Assembly (NCBI GenBank): GCA_032718475.1
Contig: JAUCBJ010003693.1
Coordinates: 1-35,962 of the forward strand
Length of the DNA stretch: 35,962 nt
Source of the DNA: Nemertoderma westbladi
Lineage: Eukaryota; Xenacoelomorpha; Nemertodermatida; Nemertodermatidae
Direction of reading: 5' to 3'
Shown here: piece by piece, positions 9,865 through 20,198 of the stretch
How the letters are laid out: the number at the start of each line of letters is the position of its first letter
Numbering within the stretch: the stretch's first letter is position 1
The notes under the pieces: model-generated
Database searches by the model: none
Told to the model about the DNA's origin: nothing
Seen by the model: only the letters and a program-made list of their open reading frames with translations
Program-made: the position numbers and the translations under genes

Positions 9865-10131
9865 GGAGAATCTTTTTGGGCTTGTTAAGCCAAGGAATGC
9901 CTGTTCACCACCATGGGTGATCTTCCACAGTAAATCCTTCCACTATGTTTCCCAAGTTGCATTGGTTCCCATTTATCGACAACTGAAGGATGAAAGCCAG
10001 GGTTGGGCTAGGCTGCAGCATTTAAAGCACTATGCCTAAACAGAGCTGCCACATGTATGGATCGAACCAGGGCTTCCTAATTGGAAGACCAGGAATGTAC
10101 CACTAGACCAAGCTGCTGCAGACTGTTATTG
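9865..10131 (-). mobile_element. tRNA-derived SINE with 10-bp target-site duplication
   Basis: On the minus strand the head holds an A box TTGGTCTAGTGG, an anticodon-like CTTCCAA (UCC, Gly-type), and the B box GGTTCGATCC (10059-10068). A body of about 190 bases follows. TCATTGAATG occurs at 9855-9864 and 10132-10141, exactly flanking the element, a clean insertion mark. SINEs are copied by a partner LINE; which one is not clear. Confidence 0.8.
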
Positions 10132-10257
10132 TCATTGAATGTTGAGTGAGCTAGCTAAGTGAACAAGGGCCCCAAATAAATCAACGGGCATGGGCGCAAT
10201 GCCGTCAAGTACTTGCTTAGAAGAAATGCTTTTGTTGCTTGGCTGCATTGACATTAA

Positions 10258-10307
10258 GGGGGCGGGGGGAGCGGGGTGGGTACCCCACCCCCCCCCCCCC
10301 CCCCCCC
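10258..10307. repeat. G-rich/C-rich inverted patch
   Basis: The sequence ggggtgggtaccccacccc (palindromic) is preceded by ggggcggggggagc and followed by a C run to 10307. It could form a hairpin or G-quadruplex. Run lengths may be assembly-dependent. Confidence 0.7.
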
Positions 10308-11225
10308 ACTGTCTTTATTTCTTTATTCGTATATTCTCTGATGTGGTTGAAGAATTCATAGAAAACGATATACCATCGAAAAAAGAATCATCAAAAAAGT
10401 AAATAAAGATTTGGAAAAATTAAATTTTTGGCGCCTTCTAGCTGCCTGCGTGAAATTTTAAAAATTTCACTATAAAGACAACTCAGTCCTCCGTTATTTT
10501 CATTTTTATTTTCCAATACCACATTTTTTAGAATCAGCATGTTCATTTTCATATTTATCGACCACCTTTTGTATTTTAATTTCCTATTTTTTATAGTTGG
10601 AAATTTTGTAAAGAAAATCATAATAAAAGAAATGTAAAAAAAGTTGTTTTCTATTATTCTCATCATCCATTGTTCCGTTTAAACACGTATGGAATTAAAA
10701 TCCACCATGGATGTCAGCCACTTAAACACATGTTTTTTTCGAATTTTTCATTGAAAAATCTGGAAATTTTATTAAATCAAGAAAACTGGCAGAAATTTAT
10801 TGAAGAATAGGAAATTACCGAATCATATAAATAAAAATTCCAAAAAAACGGTTAGGAAATGGCGGACGTGTAGTATTTTACGTGTGAAAAAATGTGATCC
10901 TTCAAAGTTCAAAACTTCTGGCACAAAAGTGCCTGTATGGGGTCTGGTTGGTTAATAGTGACTGACAAGAAGAAAGCACACCACCGAGCTAAAATAATAT
11001 TTAGGGGGGTTGTTGGGATTGCTGATTTTATTTCCGATGCAAGTGCTAATATTTGGTGGAATCTAGTCTGTCCGTGGATGGAATCCAGTGAGGTGAGTCT
11101 CCTTACCACAAGGAAACACACTGGGACCCATCCACAGAGTAATCGAAGTACAGTACATTTTTTACATTAGGTGCATGTCCAGACTTACTAATTTCGTTAA
11201 TTCTGTTTTATTAATTTTGTTAATT

Positions 11226-11295
11226 TGTTTTATGATCAGAATTTGTTTTATGAACAGAATTTGTTTTATGATCAGAATTTGTTTCATGAAGAATA
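11226..11295 (+). repeat. 18-bp tandem repeat, about 4 copies
   Basis: The unit tgttttatgatcagaatt recurs with an 18-base period (anchor ga at 11234, 11252, 11270, 11288); the second copy has gaaca and the fourth is truncated. Non-coding, within the intron. Confidence 0.9.
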
Positions 11296-11659
11296 AATTT
11301 GTCTTTGAGGTATCATTTTAAAAAAAAACCATCTGTCGCTCGATGTCTGTCTGTATGCATTATTTTGACAGACATAATGGCAGACAGATGTGCCACGATA
11401 AGACAAGAACTAATAGAGATCTCCAGATTTTCAGATTTGAAATCCCTATTCAATTCTGCTCTAGATGCAATAAAATAACTTTGATATTTTTACCATCCTT
11501 AATTAGTTGAATTGTTAAAAATTCTAGGCAGCAACTATGCTCCCAAGAATTAATATAACTAGCCAATAACTATGTGCATATTATTAATTATATTATTTCT
11601 TTTTGACTGTTTTGCTCAAAAACATACAATTTTTTATTAACTATATATTGCAATGATAG

Positions 11660-11819
11660 ATGGACATGTTATGAAGGTGGATCAAAATGGATACATTTGT
11701 TCTGGTTATCCTAAACCAACCGAGGATGAATTTCCTGACTCTCCTAATCCTGTAACAGCAGCCTATAATAGCAAGTGTGATCACGTCCTCCAAGCTAATG
11801 GACAAGCGAAAGCGTCAGA
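11660..11819 (+). CDS. Hemopexin-like gene, exon B1
   Basis: The exon is 160 bases, acceptor ...caatgatag, donor GA|GTGAGT, entering with 2 bases and leaving with 2. With the last base of exon A it reads GHVMKVDQNGYICSGYPK then PTEDEFPDSP then NPVTAAYNSK. The GYPKP..DEFP..P..V.AAY string is the classic end of one hemopexin blade and start of the next. It agrees with exon B2 at 31 of 52 residues (my count) with identical length. One Cys (in YICSG) is shared with B2, the one in KCD is not. Joined after A1 it gives YLFK-D-GHVMKVD, matching the family's LF(K/R)G(D)..(Y/W)..D run. Confidence 0.85.
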
Positions 11820-12818
11820 GTGAGTTCCAGTAGACTTGCATGTTTTTTTTATTTTTAATTTTATAAAAATATTATTAATTAATAGTTATTACAAAAATCT
11901 TCTGAAAACAATACTCAATATTTATATAATGTATTTATTACACATTAAATAATAGTATTATATTTTCATGAAATACTTAATTTTTACATCCTTAACTTAC
12001 CTTTATTCATCTCAAAATTGTGTGTCACAAACTCCCCGCTAGAATTGCTGTCATTATCCTTTCTCGCTCCTTTATCCTTTCTCAATGGCATAGTGACATA
12101 AAAACCGAAATTGTGACTAGAGTGACGAAATTACCAAAAATTTGTGTGATTATTAAATTTGTGGGATGAGAGAAATCCTATGCTCCAAAAATCTGGCCAT
12201 ATTAACACTTTCTTTTCAACTTCATGTTTCTTTCCTTAGCAAGAAGAATTTTACATAGCAACAATGTTAACTATTGGTGAGATTTTCCCAAAATTTGTGA
12301 AAACAAACTTTAGACCGTTTCATATTTAATTATTTATTTATATATATTTATTTACACGATAATCACATAATAAAAGAATATAAAACAATGTGAACAATAC
12401 ACACAATTATAGCTGCGTTGGACCTATTGGTAGTTTTCACTAACTTATCTAACTTGGTATGATTGACCAATACATAATGAAACCATTGCATTGTAACTGA
12501 TTCTTTTGTCACTAACTGCTTCCGGTCCACTGCAATCGGCAAGCTGCAATGCAGTATGCATTAATAATGCCTTACCAGCTTATCAACACAATTGTGCAAG
12601 TTAGTGCAGTTAATGAGTTTTTTAGTAGATCTCATGATTATGATTTTGGCTTAGGCCTATATTGTTGTACAGACTAACGTGATTATTATTATACTGCCAG
12701 ACTGTGACATTTTTATTTATTTATTATAGGACTCTGCGGGCGGGCGGGCCTTTGGACCGTATCATATGTTTGTTCATGTAGTAAATTAGCAATTGCATAA
12801 AATTCTGTTTACTTTCAG
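11820..12818 (+). other. Intron B1-C1
   Basis: A 999-base AT-rich intron. No gene or element is recognised. A short GC patch cgggcgggcgggcc lies near 12735-12750. Confidence 0.6.
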
Positions 12819-13030
12819 TACGATAATACTGGCTGGTAATGACGGCTTAACAAAAGTATATGATTCTAAGAAAACTCTAATAAATACTGGGGATGTTCAT
12901 TCTTTATTAAATAAATTAGAACTAGATGCTACAGGAATCAAGGCTGCTGCATATTACCATGACTCAACATCTGTGATGCATGAAGGCGACAGTGTACGGC
13001 GTAATGTTATTTCATTATGTGTGAACGCAG
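12819..13030 (+). CDS. Hemopexin-like gene, exon C1
   Basis: The exon is 212 bases with a strong acceptor tgtttactttcag and donor G|GTATGT, entering with 1 base and leaving with 1. It reads TIILAGNDGLTKVYDSKK, then a Leu-rich turn NKLELDATG, then IKAAAYYHDS, ending VISLCVNA. The LAG..G..K.YDSKK part finishes the third blade and IKAAAYYHD opens the fourth. Exon C2 is two codons longer and keeps LAG, YDSKK, LDA, A.AY.HD and the final Cys. The in-frame Met within the preceding intron is not needed, since phase and acceptor fix the start. Confidence 0.85.
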
Positions 13031-13189
13031 GTATGTCATAAGTAATATATTATTATTTATTATATGTTATAATATTATTTGAAAATATTACCTGTCTAGA
13101 TTTGTAAGTTTATTATAGTTTATTAAATTTTAAATTATCATTGGTTAACGTTAACCTAGGGTTATATTTTAACTACATCTTAAATTCAG
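13031..13189 (+). other. Intron C1-D1 (159 bases)
   Basis: Short AT-rich intron with GTATGT donor and ttcag acceptor. It is far shorter than the matching C2-D2 intron (1076), so that one has grown or this one has shrunk. Confidence 0.8.
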
Positions 13190-13326
13190 GTTCGAAAATT
13201 CAAATTGCATTGATCCAAGTTGAACCAGTTACAGAAGCAATAGGTGTTTTCGATGTAAATGAGTTATTTCCAGTTGAAAGTGGCCGCTTCAAACTACCTG
13301 ACGATGTTGATGCAATGTTATTTCGA
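13190..13326 (+). CDS. Hemopexin-like gene, exon D1
   Basis: The exon is 137 bases, acceptor taaattcag, donor CGA|GTAAGA, entering with 2 bases and leaving in phase 0. It reads GSKIQIALIQVEPVTEAIGV then FDVNELFPVESG, then KLPDDVDAMLFR. The first part is the outer half of the fourth blade; VDAMLFR opens the first blade of the next domain, so the propeller boundary lies inside this exon. Exon D2 has the same length, and about 25 of 46 residues agree (IQVEP, GVF.VN, FPVE, LP.D.DA). Because D carries the start of the next domain, the cassettes must be read as one continuous polypeptide. Confidence 0.85.
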
Positions 13327-13572
13327 GTAAGATTCACAACTCATATTAATTACGTCACAACATTATTATGAACAAATTTTTACAGTTTATCCTCTTAACA
13401 TTAAAATAAAAATTAACAGCAAATAAATACTTGCTTATTTAAATATTAAGATTATTAAAAAAAACATTTTCCAGACCCATAGTTTTAATAATAATACATA
13501 ATAATACTGCCATAATACATAATTATCCATGCACATCGACATATTATATATATGTGTTATTTGTCTTTGCAG
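13327..13572 (+). other. Intron D1-E1 (246 bases)
   Basis: Short intron, AT-rich, no element recognised. Confidence 0.8.
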
Positions 13573-13684
13573 GATGATAATACATTGGTTGTGTTCAGAA
13601 AGAAGCATTACTATGTTTATAATCGCGCAAAAAAACAAGTAACACACAGATCTCTAATAAAGAACCGTTACGGACGAAGTATAG
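13573..13684 (+). CDS. Hemopexin-like gene, exon E1
   Basis: The exon is 112 bases, acceptor gtctttgcag, donor ATAG|GTATTA, entering in phase 0 and leaving with 1 base. It reads DDNTLVVFRKKHYYVYNRAK then KQVTHRSLIKNRYGRSI. After VDAMLFR of exon D this makes a textbook hemopexin blade core, DA..F..(D)...VFR...YY.YN. The basic C-terminal loop leads in frame to exon A2 (DINPEIFHSN). This is the only E exon in the window: the one before A1 is not seen, and the one after D2 would lie past the window edge. It has no Cys. Confidence 0.8.
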
Positions 13685-13718
13685 GTATTATATTTATATT
13701 TATTTTTTGATGTTGTTG

Positions 13719-13780
13719 ATACGATGATTACGATAATAATAAAATAAGATACGATAGAGGATACGATAAGAATACGATAG
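13719..13780 (+). repeat. Degenerate ATACGAT tandem repeat
   Basis: The words gatacgat, attacgata, agatacgatagaggatacg and aatacgatag follow one another over about 60 bases. Simple-sequence DNA in the intron. Confidence 0.75.
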
Positions 13781-13986
13781 ATTGTTTTGTTCAGAAGAGG
13801 AAAACATGTCCAACAAACCCGTATTGTCAAAAATATAATGGCAATAAAATAATATTAAGATATTATTTACTATAACTTTCATCGACATCAGTTATTACAG
13901 AAAATTGTTATTATTATCTATTGGGATAACAATCTAAATATCGTAACATTTAAATGTATGTAAATAAAAATGCAAATAAATGACTC

Positions 13987-14007
13987 TATCAGCATATTAT
14001 GCTGATA
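13987..14007. repeat. Palindrome TATCAGCATA-T-TATGCTGATA
   Basis: Ten-base arms around a single T, perfect. No flanking context points to a role. Confidence 0.8.
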
Positions 14008-14391
14008 AGGTATACCGCCTCCTACTACAATGCAGAATGGTTTCTGTATCGGGACAATTTCCGATGATTCCGATGACAAAGAAAATCGGTCTTTACCTAT
14101 TGAAGACGACATAGAATGTGAAAAGTAATATCATAATGATTCATAATATCGGTAAAGTATAGCAAAACCTATAAAATAAAAGAAAATGGGTACCAGCCGC
14201 GGCACTCAAGGATCCTGAAAGATCCATATAATCCTAAATAAACGCCATAATCCGAGTAACAAACAAGATGAAAATAATTTGTATATATACTCAGAGAAAA
14301 CCCAAACGTACATATAAATAAATAAATTAGAGTTAGAAAAATATGTCGACTACATAATATATAACAAATCGAAATCTAAATACAATAAATA

Positions 14392-15400
14392 CTAAATCTC
14401 CAACACTTCTAACAGTTCGTATATGTATTGCATAATGGTATGTATTGGATCACTAGACAAGACCGCGGAGGGGGACGAGTAATCTAGAGAGTATTTATTC
14501 CTAACGCCCACAACAAAGGGGCATGAACAAATAACATGTGATTCTGATTGGGGCGAGCCACACTTGCATAAGCATCGTTCATACGGAACTCGGTTCCATC
14601 TCCCTATCTCAACACTGAGATTCGTCGACAGAAGGGAGAACCTGGGTCCATGCTTTGTGGTGTGCTTCCCGGATATCCTGCTGTGGCCGAGTATAAATAG
14701 TTGGCGTCACAAGTGAAGGATTAAAGGATATGTAAACCATATTACGGGTTGAGCTGTTTATGAGCACTCTGTTGCGCAGTTCGGACAGTTTTGTGTGAGC
14801 CGGGTCATCTGGTCTGTTTAAAAGGCCTGAGATGACCCTGCCCATAGGGGTCCCAGCTTCGCAGACTAGCTCGATCACGAAAACTGCAGGTCTGTGCAAG
14901 TTCCTCCTAGTCATGAGTTTCCGCAAAACATTTCGTTGACTAGTCAGAAACATTGCAGCAGGCTCAGGTTCACCCGATTCAATATACAAAATATCTATAC
15001 AAATGTTATTGCGCACCCCTAAAGCAGCACTCAATAGATTATTGTAGTGTACAACAATTGTGGAAGAGGAGTTACCGATCCACGTATCGCACCCGTAGCA
15101 AATTGAGGCTACCAATGCGGCACAGAAAACTTTCAGTTTCAGGAAAACAGGTGTCTCGGAGTGCTTCGATAGAAAAGCAAAATACTTATTAACATGTTTA
15201 ATTTTATCCCTCATATGTACAGCAATTACAGAGTTCATTGACCCGTCTTGGGCAATTGGTGACCCAAGGTAAATATATGAGTCACAATTCTCGATTGAAA
15301 GGCACCCGTATACATTGTTATTAACATATATATCATGTTTCTCATCAGGAGTGATTTTCCCAATAACCATAAATTTGGTTTTCTTACGGTTTATAATCAT
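14392..15400 (-). pseudogene. LINE-B, 5'-truncated reverse transcriptase C-terminal region
   Basis: The minus-strand frame 15400-14609 begins MIINRKKTKFMVIGK (the post-YADD 'N..KTK.M' motif) and continues YLGSPIAQDGS, FCAALVASICYGCDTW, and a long C-terminal domain with RRNLHRPAVFVIEL and HKAWTQVLP. After a frameshift near 14605 another frame to 14392 carries RVPYERCLCKCGSPQSESHV then ICSCP, a Cys/His cluster typical of the C-terminal end of such ORF2 proteins, then a stop. The palm with YADD is missing, so this is a truncated copy of a non-LTR element, and it abuts a different one at 15455. Confidence 0.8.
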
Positions 15401-15454
15401 TCCCGACTTTGAGCACTATTACTAGGATCGGCATGCTGCATTACAGCTGCATTT

Positions 15455-16408
15455 TTAAGAATGCTGTGCCGGTTTGTCAACAAAATTGCACCGCCACAAC
15501 TCCATATCACCCATGACATTTGCTAGATCATCCGCATATTCAAGGCCAGTGTCCTTTAAGATGCATCTCAAGAAAGTCATGGGCTGTCCACCATGCTTAT
15601 TCACTCCATGAGGCTGCCAAAGCACAAGATTATGCACTGGCTGGTCCTCACGGCGAAAGCAATGTCCTGCAAAGCGGAGGCGATTTTGTTCTAGTGTCAA
15701 GCTTGGGGGAACCAATGAGACACCTCCAATGTTATATAGTGTCTGGTTGGAGATGTGTGCATTGTACTTGACACAATGAACCCGGCGTAGCATTCTTGTG
15801 AATGTGCCATCCAGAGATTTGGTGTCCTCAGCAGTTAGAGCCCAGCATGGACTCCCGTAGAGGAGTACTGGAACTACTGCAGCTCTAAAAAATCGGACCT
15901 TAAGTTTCCGATTAATTCTCGATGACTTCCAAATCCTGGAAAGCCTATTCAAGGCTGCCCATGCCTTTCCCTTACGTATTCGAAGGTCCTCACCTGACTT
16001 CCGGATCCATGATCCCAGGTAACAGAAGTCGTCCACATACTCAAGCATACCATCCTTTGAGCTTATGCTCATCCGATCAGAGACTTGCTGAGGACTTTCA
16101 AAGTTAACTGTCAAAATTTTGGTCTTTCTGGAGTTAATAAAAAGACCAACACTAGAAGCAGCATGTTCTAATGAGCTGAGGAGCCGTTGGGCTCCCTCTA
16201 GTGATTCTGAGAGTACTCCTAAGTCATCAGCAAAGTCTAGATCAGTTAGGTACTTGGCAGGATTTCCTAGACTTCTGGAGCCAGTAGGTGGAGTTATTAT
16301 CACCCCATCATCATTGTGATGATCTAAGGACATGCATAGAACATAGTCAACCACAATAATGAAGCCATCATCAGGGTACTTGTAACGCACGACACAATAC
16401 AACAGCAA
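15455..16408 (-). pseudogene. LINE-C, 5'-truncated reverse transcriptase (RTE/I-like type)
   Basis: A 317-codon minus-strand frame begins near the end of RT motif B (FIIVVDYVLCMSL) and runs through TDLDFADDLGVLSES (motif C, FADD), SSVGLFINSRKTKIL, FCYLGSWIRKSGE, VPVLLYGSPCWAL, ISNQTLYNIGG and RLRFAGHCFRRED, ending near YADDLANVMGDMELWR. The order and the LRFAGH..R and GDMELWR ends are those of RTE-like or I-like endonuclease/RT proteins. The fingers and endonuclease are missing by 5' truncation, the usual result of incomplete reverse transcription. A second copy of the ISNQTLYNIGG segment begins at the end of the window on the plus strand. Confidence 0.85.
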
Positions 16409-17206
16409 AAACTATAACTATAATTTATAATTTAATTTATATATTCCTTTAATAACTATAGTAAGTACAGTACAAATGTGTAGGCCTACCTATGGTACAG
16501 TAAGCCTAAAACATGCCGGGTAATGCAATAATGCAATAATAATCTGCAAACAATACCGCAGTTGTTACCGGGGTATGCACAGTACAATAATAGCTGGCAT
16601 CTCATTGGACCAACTGGCCACTGAAATATTAAACGCTATTGCATACAGTAGAAATAACACAGTGAAAAATACCTGCATTGTGAAAATTTTTTTAGAATTA
16701 ATCCACTATCACACATTGTTAAACATAATACATTAAAATTAATACAATGATATCGATTTCTAACTGGGGACTCCAATCCAATGATAAACATTATTAAACA
16801 TAATATATTGCACATTAATCGAATAATATACATTATTGAACTGTTTCTTCATTAAACTGTTAAAATATTAAACATTAGATATTAATACAATATCAAGCAT
16901 TATAAATGGTAGTGGAACTTGAAAAAAAGTTACAGACTACCCTCAGGCCTGCAGCCCTCGGGTGGTATCCTCTCCGCCGGCTACATAACCGTTCCGGGAA
17001 ATAACTACTAATGCGGTAATAATATACGATATTAAAACATTAACCATTAGATTAATTCACATTTAAGTATCACATTGAATATTAGTGTAGTAATGTAAAT
17101 ACTAAACGTATAAATGCGCTAAATTATAAAACATATAAAAACCGTAAAGGTGATTTTAAGGTTAACAAATAAGTAACATCAATAAGTAACAATAAGTAAG
17201 TATAAA
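16409..17206. other. Intron filler
   Basis: AT-rich, no supported feature. A small GC-rich island cctgcagccctcgggtgg sits near 16949-16966. Confidence 0.6.
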
Positions 17207-18671
17207 ACATTGAAAAAAAACATATTCAGTTTACTTCAACATTGATCATATGCACTGCACATACCTTAGTTCCTCATTACGTAGTAGAGGTCTATGACCA
17301 CCAGTACAGTTAATAAAATAACCATCGCAACGGGTATGTTACATTATTTATGGACTTGCACTTTCTTATTTTTTCTTATTTTCATATTTAGAAGATAATA
17401 ATTTTCTTGATTTGAAAAATATCGCTAAAAATATAGCTATCTCTTAAATGGAAATAATTACTAATGACCATAGCAACGGGAGATTTCCCTCTTATACACA
17501 AATTGCTAGGTGGAATTTCTCCAAATTTTGTGCCAAATCTCCAAATATTATGGACAAAAATTTCAAAATTAATTTATGTTTACTTACTATACTTGCATAG
17601 CAACAAAGGTTTTCCATAGCAACCATAAAGTTTTTAAGCTAAGCAAAAACAAGTTTAATGCATCAGTATAAAGCTCACAACGATAGGTTTTGTAACAAAG
17701 AATTGACCATAGCAACCTGGATCATATCGTAGCAACAGAGCATTAACAAGTTCATTGCAATAACAAGTTTTTTCTTAAGAGTGTTACATATGAGAGGCAA
17801 TACACCCTTAGCAACAGCGAATTTTGCAAGCTATGAGGAATTTTAGCAAATGCACCACTGCAGCATCATCAATAACTTAGACATAATATGTGTTAGGGAC
17901 GTATCTCTCAGTATTCTGCACTAACAAATTGACCAAATCAGATTTCTTTCCTAGACGCACATAAATATTTCTTTACAACATCAGATAGTGAAGATGGAAA
18001 TATGGTGGAATAAATCGCTGTTGCTAAGGATGCATTGCCTCTCATATGAAACACTCTACAAAAAAACTTGTTATTGCTGTCAAAAACGCTCTGTTGCTAA
18101 GATATGATCCAGGTTGCTATGGTAAATTCGTCATTGCTATGTAAAACGTGCTGTTGCTATGCAAAACCTGCTGTTGCTATGGAAAGCTTTATATTGATGC
18201 AGGAAACTTGTTTTTGCTTAGAATACCATGAAAAACTGTATGGTTGCTATGGAAAACCTTTTTGCTATGCAAGAATAGTAAGTAAATATAAATTAATTTT
18301 GAAATGTTTGTCCATATGTTTCTATATACTGCAGTGTTCATATTTCACAAAATTTGGAGAAATTCCAGCTAGCAATTAGTGTATAAGAGGGAAATCTCAT
18401 GTTGCTATGGTCATTAGTAATAGTTTCGATTTAAAAAATAGCTATGATAGAATAGACCCCAGATATATATTTTTCAAATAAAGAAAATTACTACCTTCTA
18501 AATATGAAAATAAGAAAAAATAAGAAAGCGCAAGTAGATAAATAATACCCGTTGCTATGGTAACTATTATGACTGTGCTAGTGGTCATAGACCTCTACTA
18601 TGTGATAAGGAACTAAGGTAATTGCATATGATCAAAGTTGAAGTAAGCTGAACATGTTTTTTTTCAATATT
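17207..18671. repeat. Foldback element: two ~620-640-bp inverted arms with ~190-base loop
   Basis: The left arm (about 17207-17823) and right arm (about 18012-18671) are imperfect reverse complements over their whole length. Checks: gtagaggtctatgaccac (17284) against gtggtcatagacctctac (18580); gaccatagcaacgggaga (17466) against the right-arm counterpart near 18395; gagtgttacatatgagaggc (17779) against gcctctcatatgaaacactc near 18037. Both arms are dense in ttgctatgg/ccatagcaa words. No ORF of meaning. If transcribed with the gene it would form a very long RNA hairpin. Confidence 0.9.
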
Positions 18672-19419
18672 TAATCCACATTCCAAATGTTATCGGTTAC
18701 CTTGGCAACATAGGCAAACATGAATGGTTGGAAAGTACTTGTCTGGACTTGGTAACATGTAAGACACTAGATCCAGAATGTAATTTTTTTTAATAGTTCA
18801 GAACTATATTAAATTTGGCAGAATATATTTAGTGACTTGTGACCATTGTTACAGGACTACCACAGGTCCATTTAAATTGGTGAACTACTAGAAATCAAGA
18901 GGGTCTCAGGGACAATATATTTATAATGTTAGAAGATTTTTCCAAATGGAGAACAATTATTAATCAATGGTTTTATATTTTTCTGATATTTACTGCAAAT
19001 CGACATTTGAAACTCGTTTTTTAAACAGTTGCCATGATAACCATGTTTTAAAATTGACGTCTATTGAATTTCTGGTGCTGTGGGGTGTGTATATGTGGGA
19101 GGTGTGTATATGTGGGAGGTGTATGTGTTGTGTATATGTGGTGAGTAGGTCAAGGTTAGAAGACTAGGTTTACTGGAAAGTGGACTTTTATAAATGACAT
19201 CCTGTTCTCATGGTAATATGGGACCGATAAATCATATTGCAAAGTTGGTTACCCTTAAATAATGAAAGGTATGCTAATTACCTACATTTGTGCCAATTAT
19301 GGGAAGTTTGTCCAGAGCGTCCACATCAACCTTTGTGAGGTTAAGCGACCTGACTATATAATTCACTGCTGTGTTTACTTAAAAACAGTGAGGCCTCTTA
19401 ACTACGCTATGCAACCATC
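18672..19419. other. Intron filler with short repeats
   Basis: No gene. GTTGCCATGATAAC (19028-19041) recalls the motif of repeat family R1, and a gtgtatatgtgggag tandem repeat lies at 19083-19145. Confidence 0.6.
19083..19145 (+). repeat. Short tandem repeat gtgtatatgtgggag
   Basis: Roughly four units of gtgtatatgtgggag and shortened forms. Simple repeat. Confidence 0.85.
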
Positions 19420-20030
19420 ATGGAACCCCGGAGTGAAGTTCCTGGCTTAATCTCTGGCTGCCACAGCTAGCATCAGCTGCTGTGTACCTCCCCAACTGGA
19501 AGAAGGGTCAACCCATGGCACTCGATATCACTGTCATCTCCCCTCTCCCGTCCCGAACTCTGTCCCATGCTGCCACTACGCCTGGACTTGCCCTCACTGT
19601 CGCCTGGGAGCATAAGATAGTGGCCCATGCCGAAGCGTGTCACAGCTCCCGGGTCGGGTTCACCCCTCTCTTGGTGGCTGGGACCTGCCCTCCAGCGCTA
19701 TCTTGTGAGAGATTGCTTGTCTACCGAGCCTCCTGCGCTGCAGCATACCCACATCAGATACAGTCAGGCATCTGTTCCAACGCCTATCTGTTTGTCTGTG
19801 TCGTGGGAATGATGCAATGTAGCTCAGCAGAAGCCGTCTTATTCGCTTCTTCTGTGGATGGCATCCGGTGAATAGTTAGGCCATTCAGGCTCTCCTCTCG
19901 GGGTTCATTCCACGGAGGCGGTTGTCACGTTCGTTTCCGCTCTCTTTGTTTATTCTTTCTTATATATGTTCTTTGAAATTTATTCTATTTAATAAAATGA
20001 TATATAATAATAAAAAAAATCATGGAACTA
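19420..20030 (+). pseudogene. LINE-D, C-terminal (post-RT) domain and 3' end
   Basis: The frame at 19482-19871 reads YLPNWKKGQPMALDITVISP then LPSRTLSHAATTPGLAL, then HKIVAHAEAC and VGFTPLLV. From memory this is the post-RT region common in animal reverse-transcriptase ORFs, D(V/I)..(P)NW..G.PAA.D(I/V)TV.SPL...A....G.A...A...K...C...G..F.PL. EPRSEVPGL (19422) upstream is the preceding piece in another frame, so a frameshift is present. A 3' untranslated tail ends in taataaaaaaaat (20007-20019). The element is 5'-truncated with no RT palm. Confidence 0.6.
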
Positions 20031-20033
20031 ATA

Positions 20034-20078
20034 AGATGAGTCAAAGTGTGTTTAATTTTCCTTAGTTTCCTGGTTACA
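20034..20078 (-). repeat. ~40-bp sequence shared with left end of the 921-5434 insertion
   Basis: Read on the minus strand this is aacca.gaa.ctaagg followed by aaaattaaacacactttg and actcatc, matching 919-959 with about two mismatches. It is immediately upstream of exon A2. It may be a solo end or a short relic of the same element. Confidence 0.8.
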
Positions 20079-20114
20079 TTGCCTTTCAAGTATAAAATGC
20101 TATATATTTTTTAG

Positions 20115-20198
20115 ATATCAATCCTGAAATCTTCCACAGCAACATTGATTCCATATGCCATGCTCACAGTGGGGAAGATCATCTGTACCTATTCAAAG
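20115..20198 (+). CDS. Hemopexin-like gene, exon A2
   Basis: The exon is 84 bases, acceptor atattttttag, donor AAAG|GTTTGT, entering with 2 bases and leaving with 1. It reads DINPEIFHSNIDSICHAHSG then EDHLYLFK. It keeps FH..ID.IC and LYLFK of exon A1, with a longer N-terminal loop. Upstream it joins E1 (NRYGRSI) and downstream B2 (GLNVMKID) without a frame break, across introns of 6.4 and 10.8 kb. The acceptor lies only 37 bases after the 40-bp repeat relic. Confidence 0.85.

Larger units (their letters stand above)
9561..11659 (+). other. Intron A1-B1
   Basis: A 2.1-kb intron with a tRNA-derived SINE (9865-10131), a G/C-rich patch (10258-10307), an 18-bp tandem repeat (11226-11295) and AT-rich filler. 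The ORFs at 10937-11170 and 10909-11121 on opposite strands have no recognisable content. Confidence 0.6.

Noticed and set aside
10909-11170. Overlapping ORFs on both strands near 11000
   Set aside because: No recognisable content or homology pattern. Likely chance, lying inside intron A1-B1.
12735-12752. GC-rich patch as a promoter or CpG island
   Set aside because: Only about 18 bases long in an intron, with no other support.
13435-14112. Short minus-strand ORFs between exons D1 and E1 and beyond
   Set aside because: AT-rich low-complexity frames without motifs. They lie across introns of the plus-strand gene, one of them over exon E1.
18104-18379. ORF with repeated Cys-rich words (AKPAVAMES) in the foldback arm
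   Set aside because: It arises from the ttgctatggaaa repeat of the foldback and is not conserved as coding.
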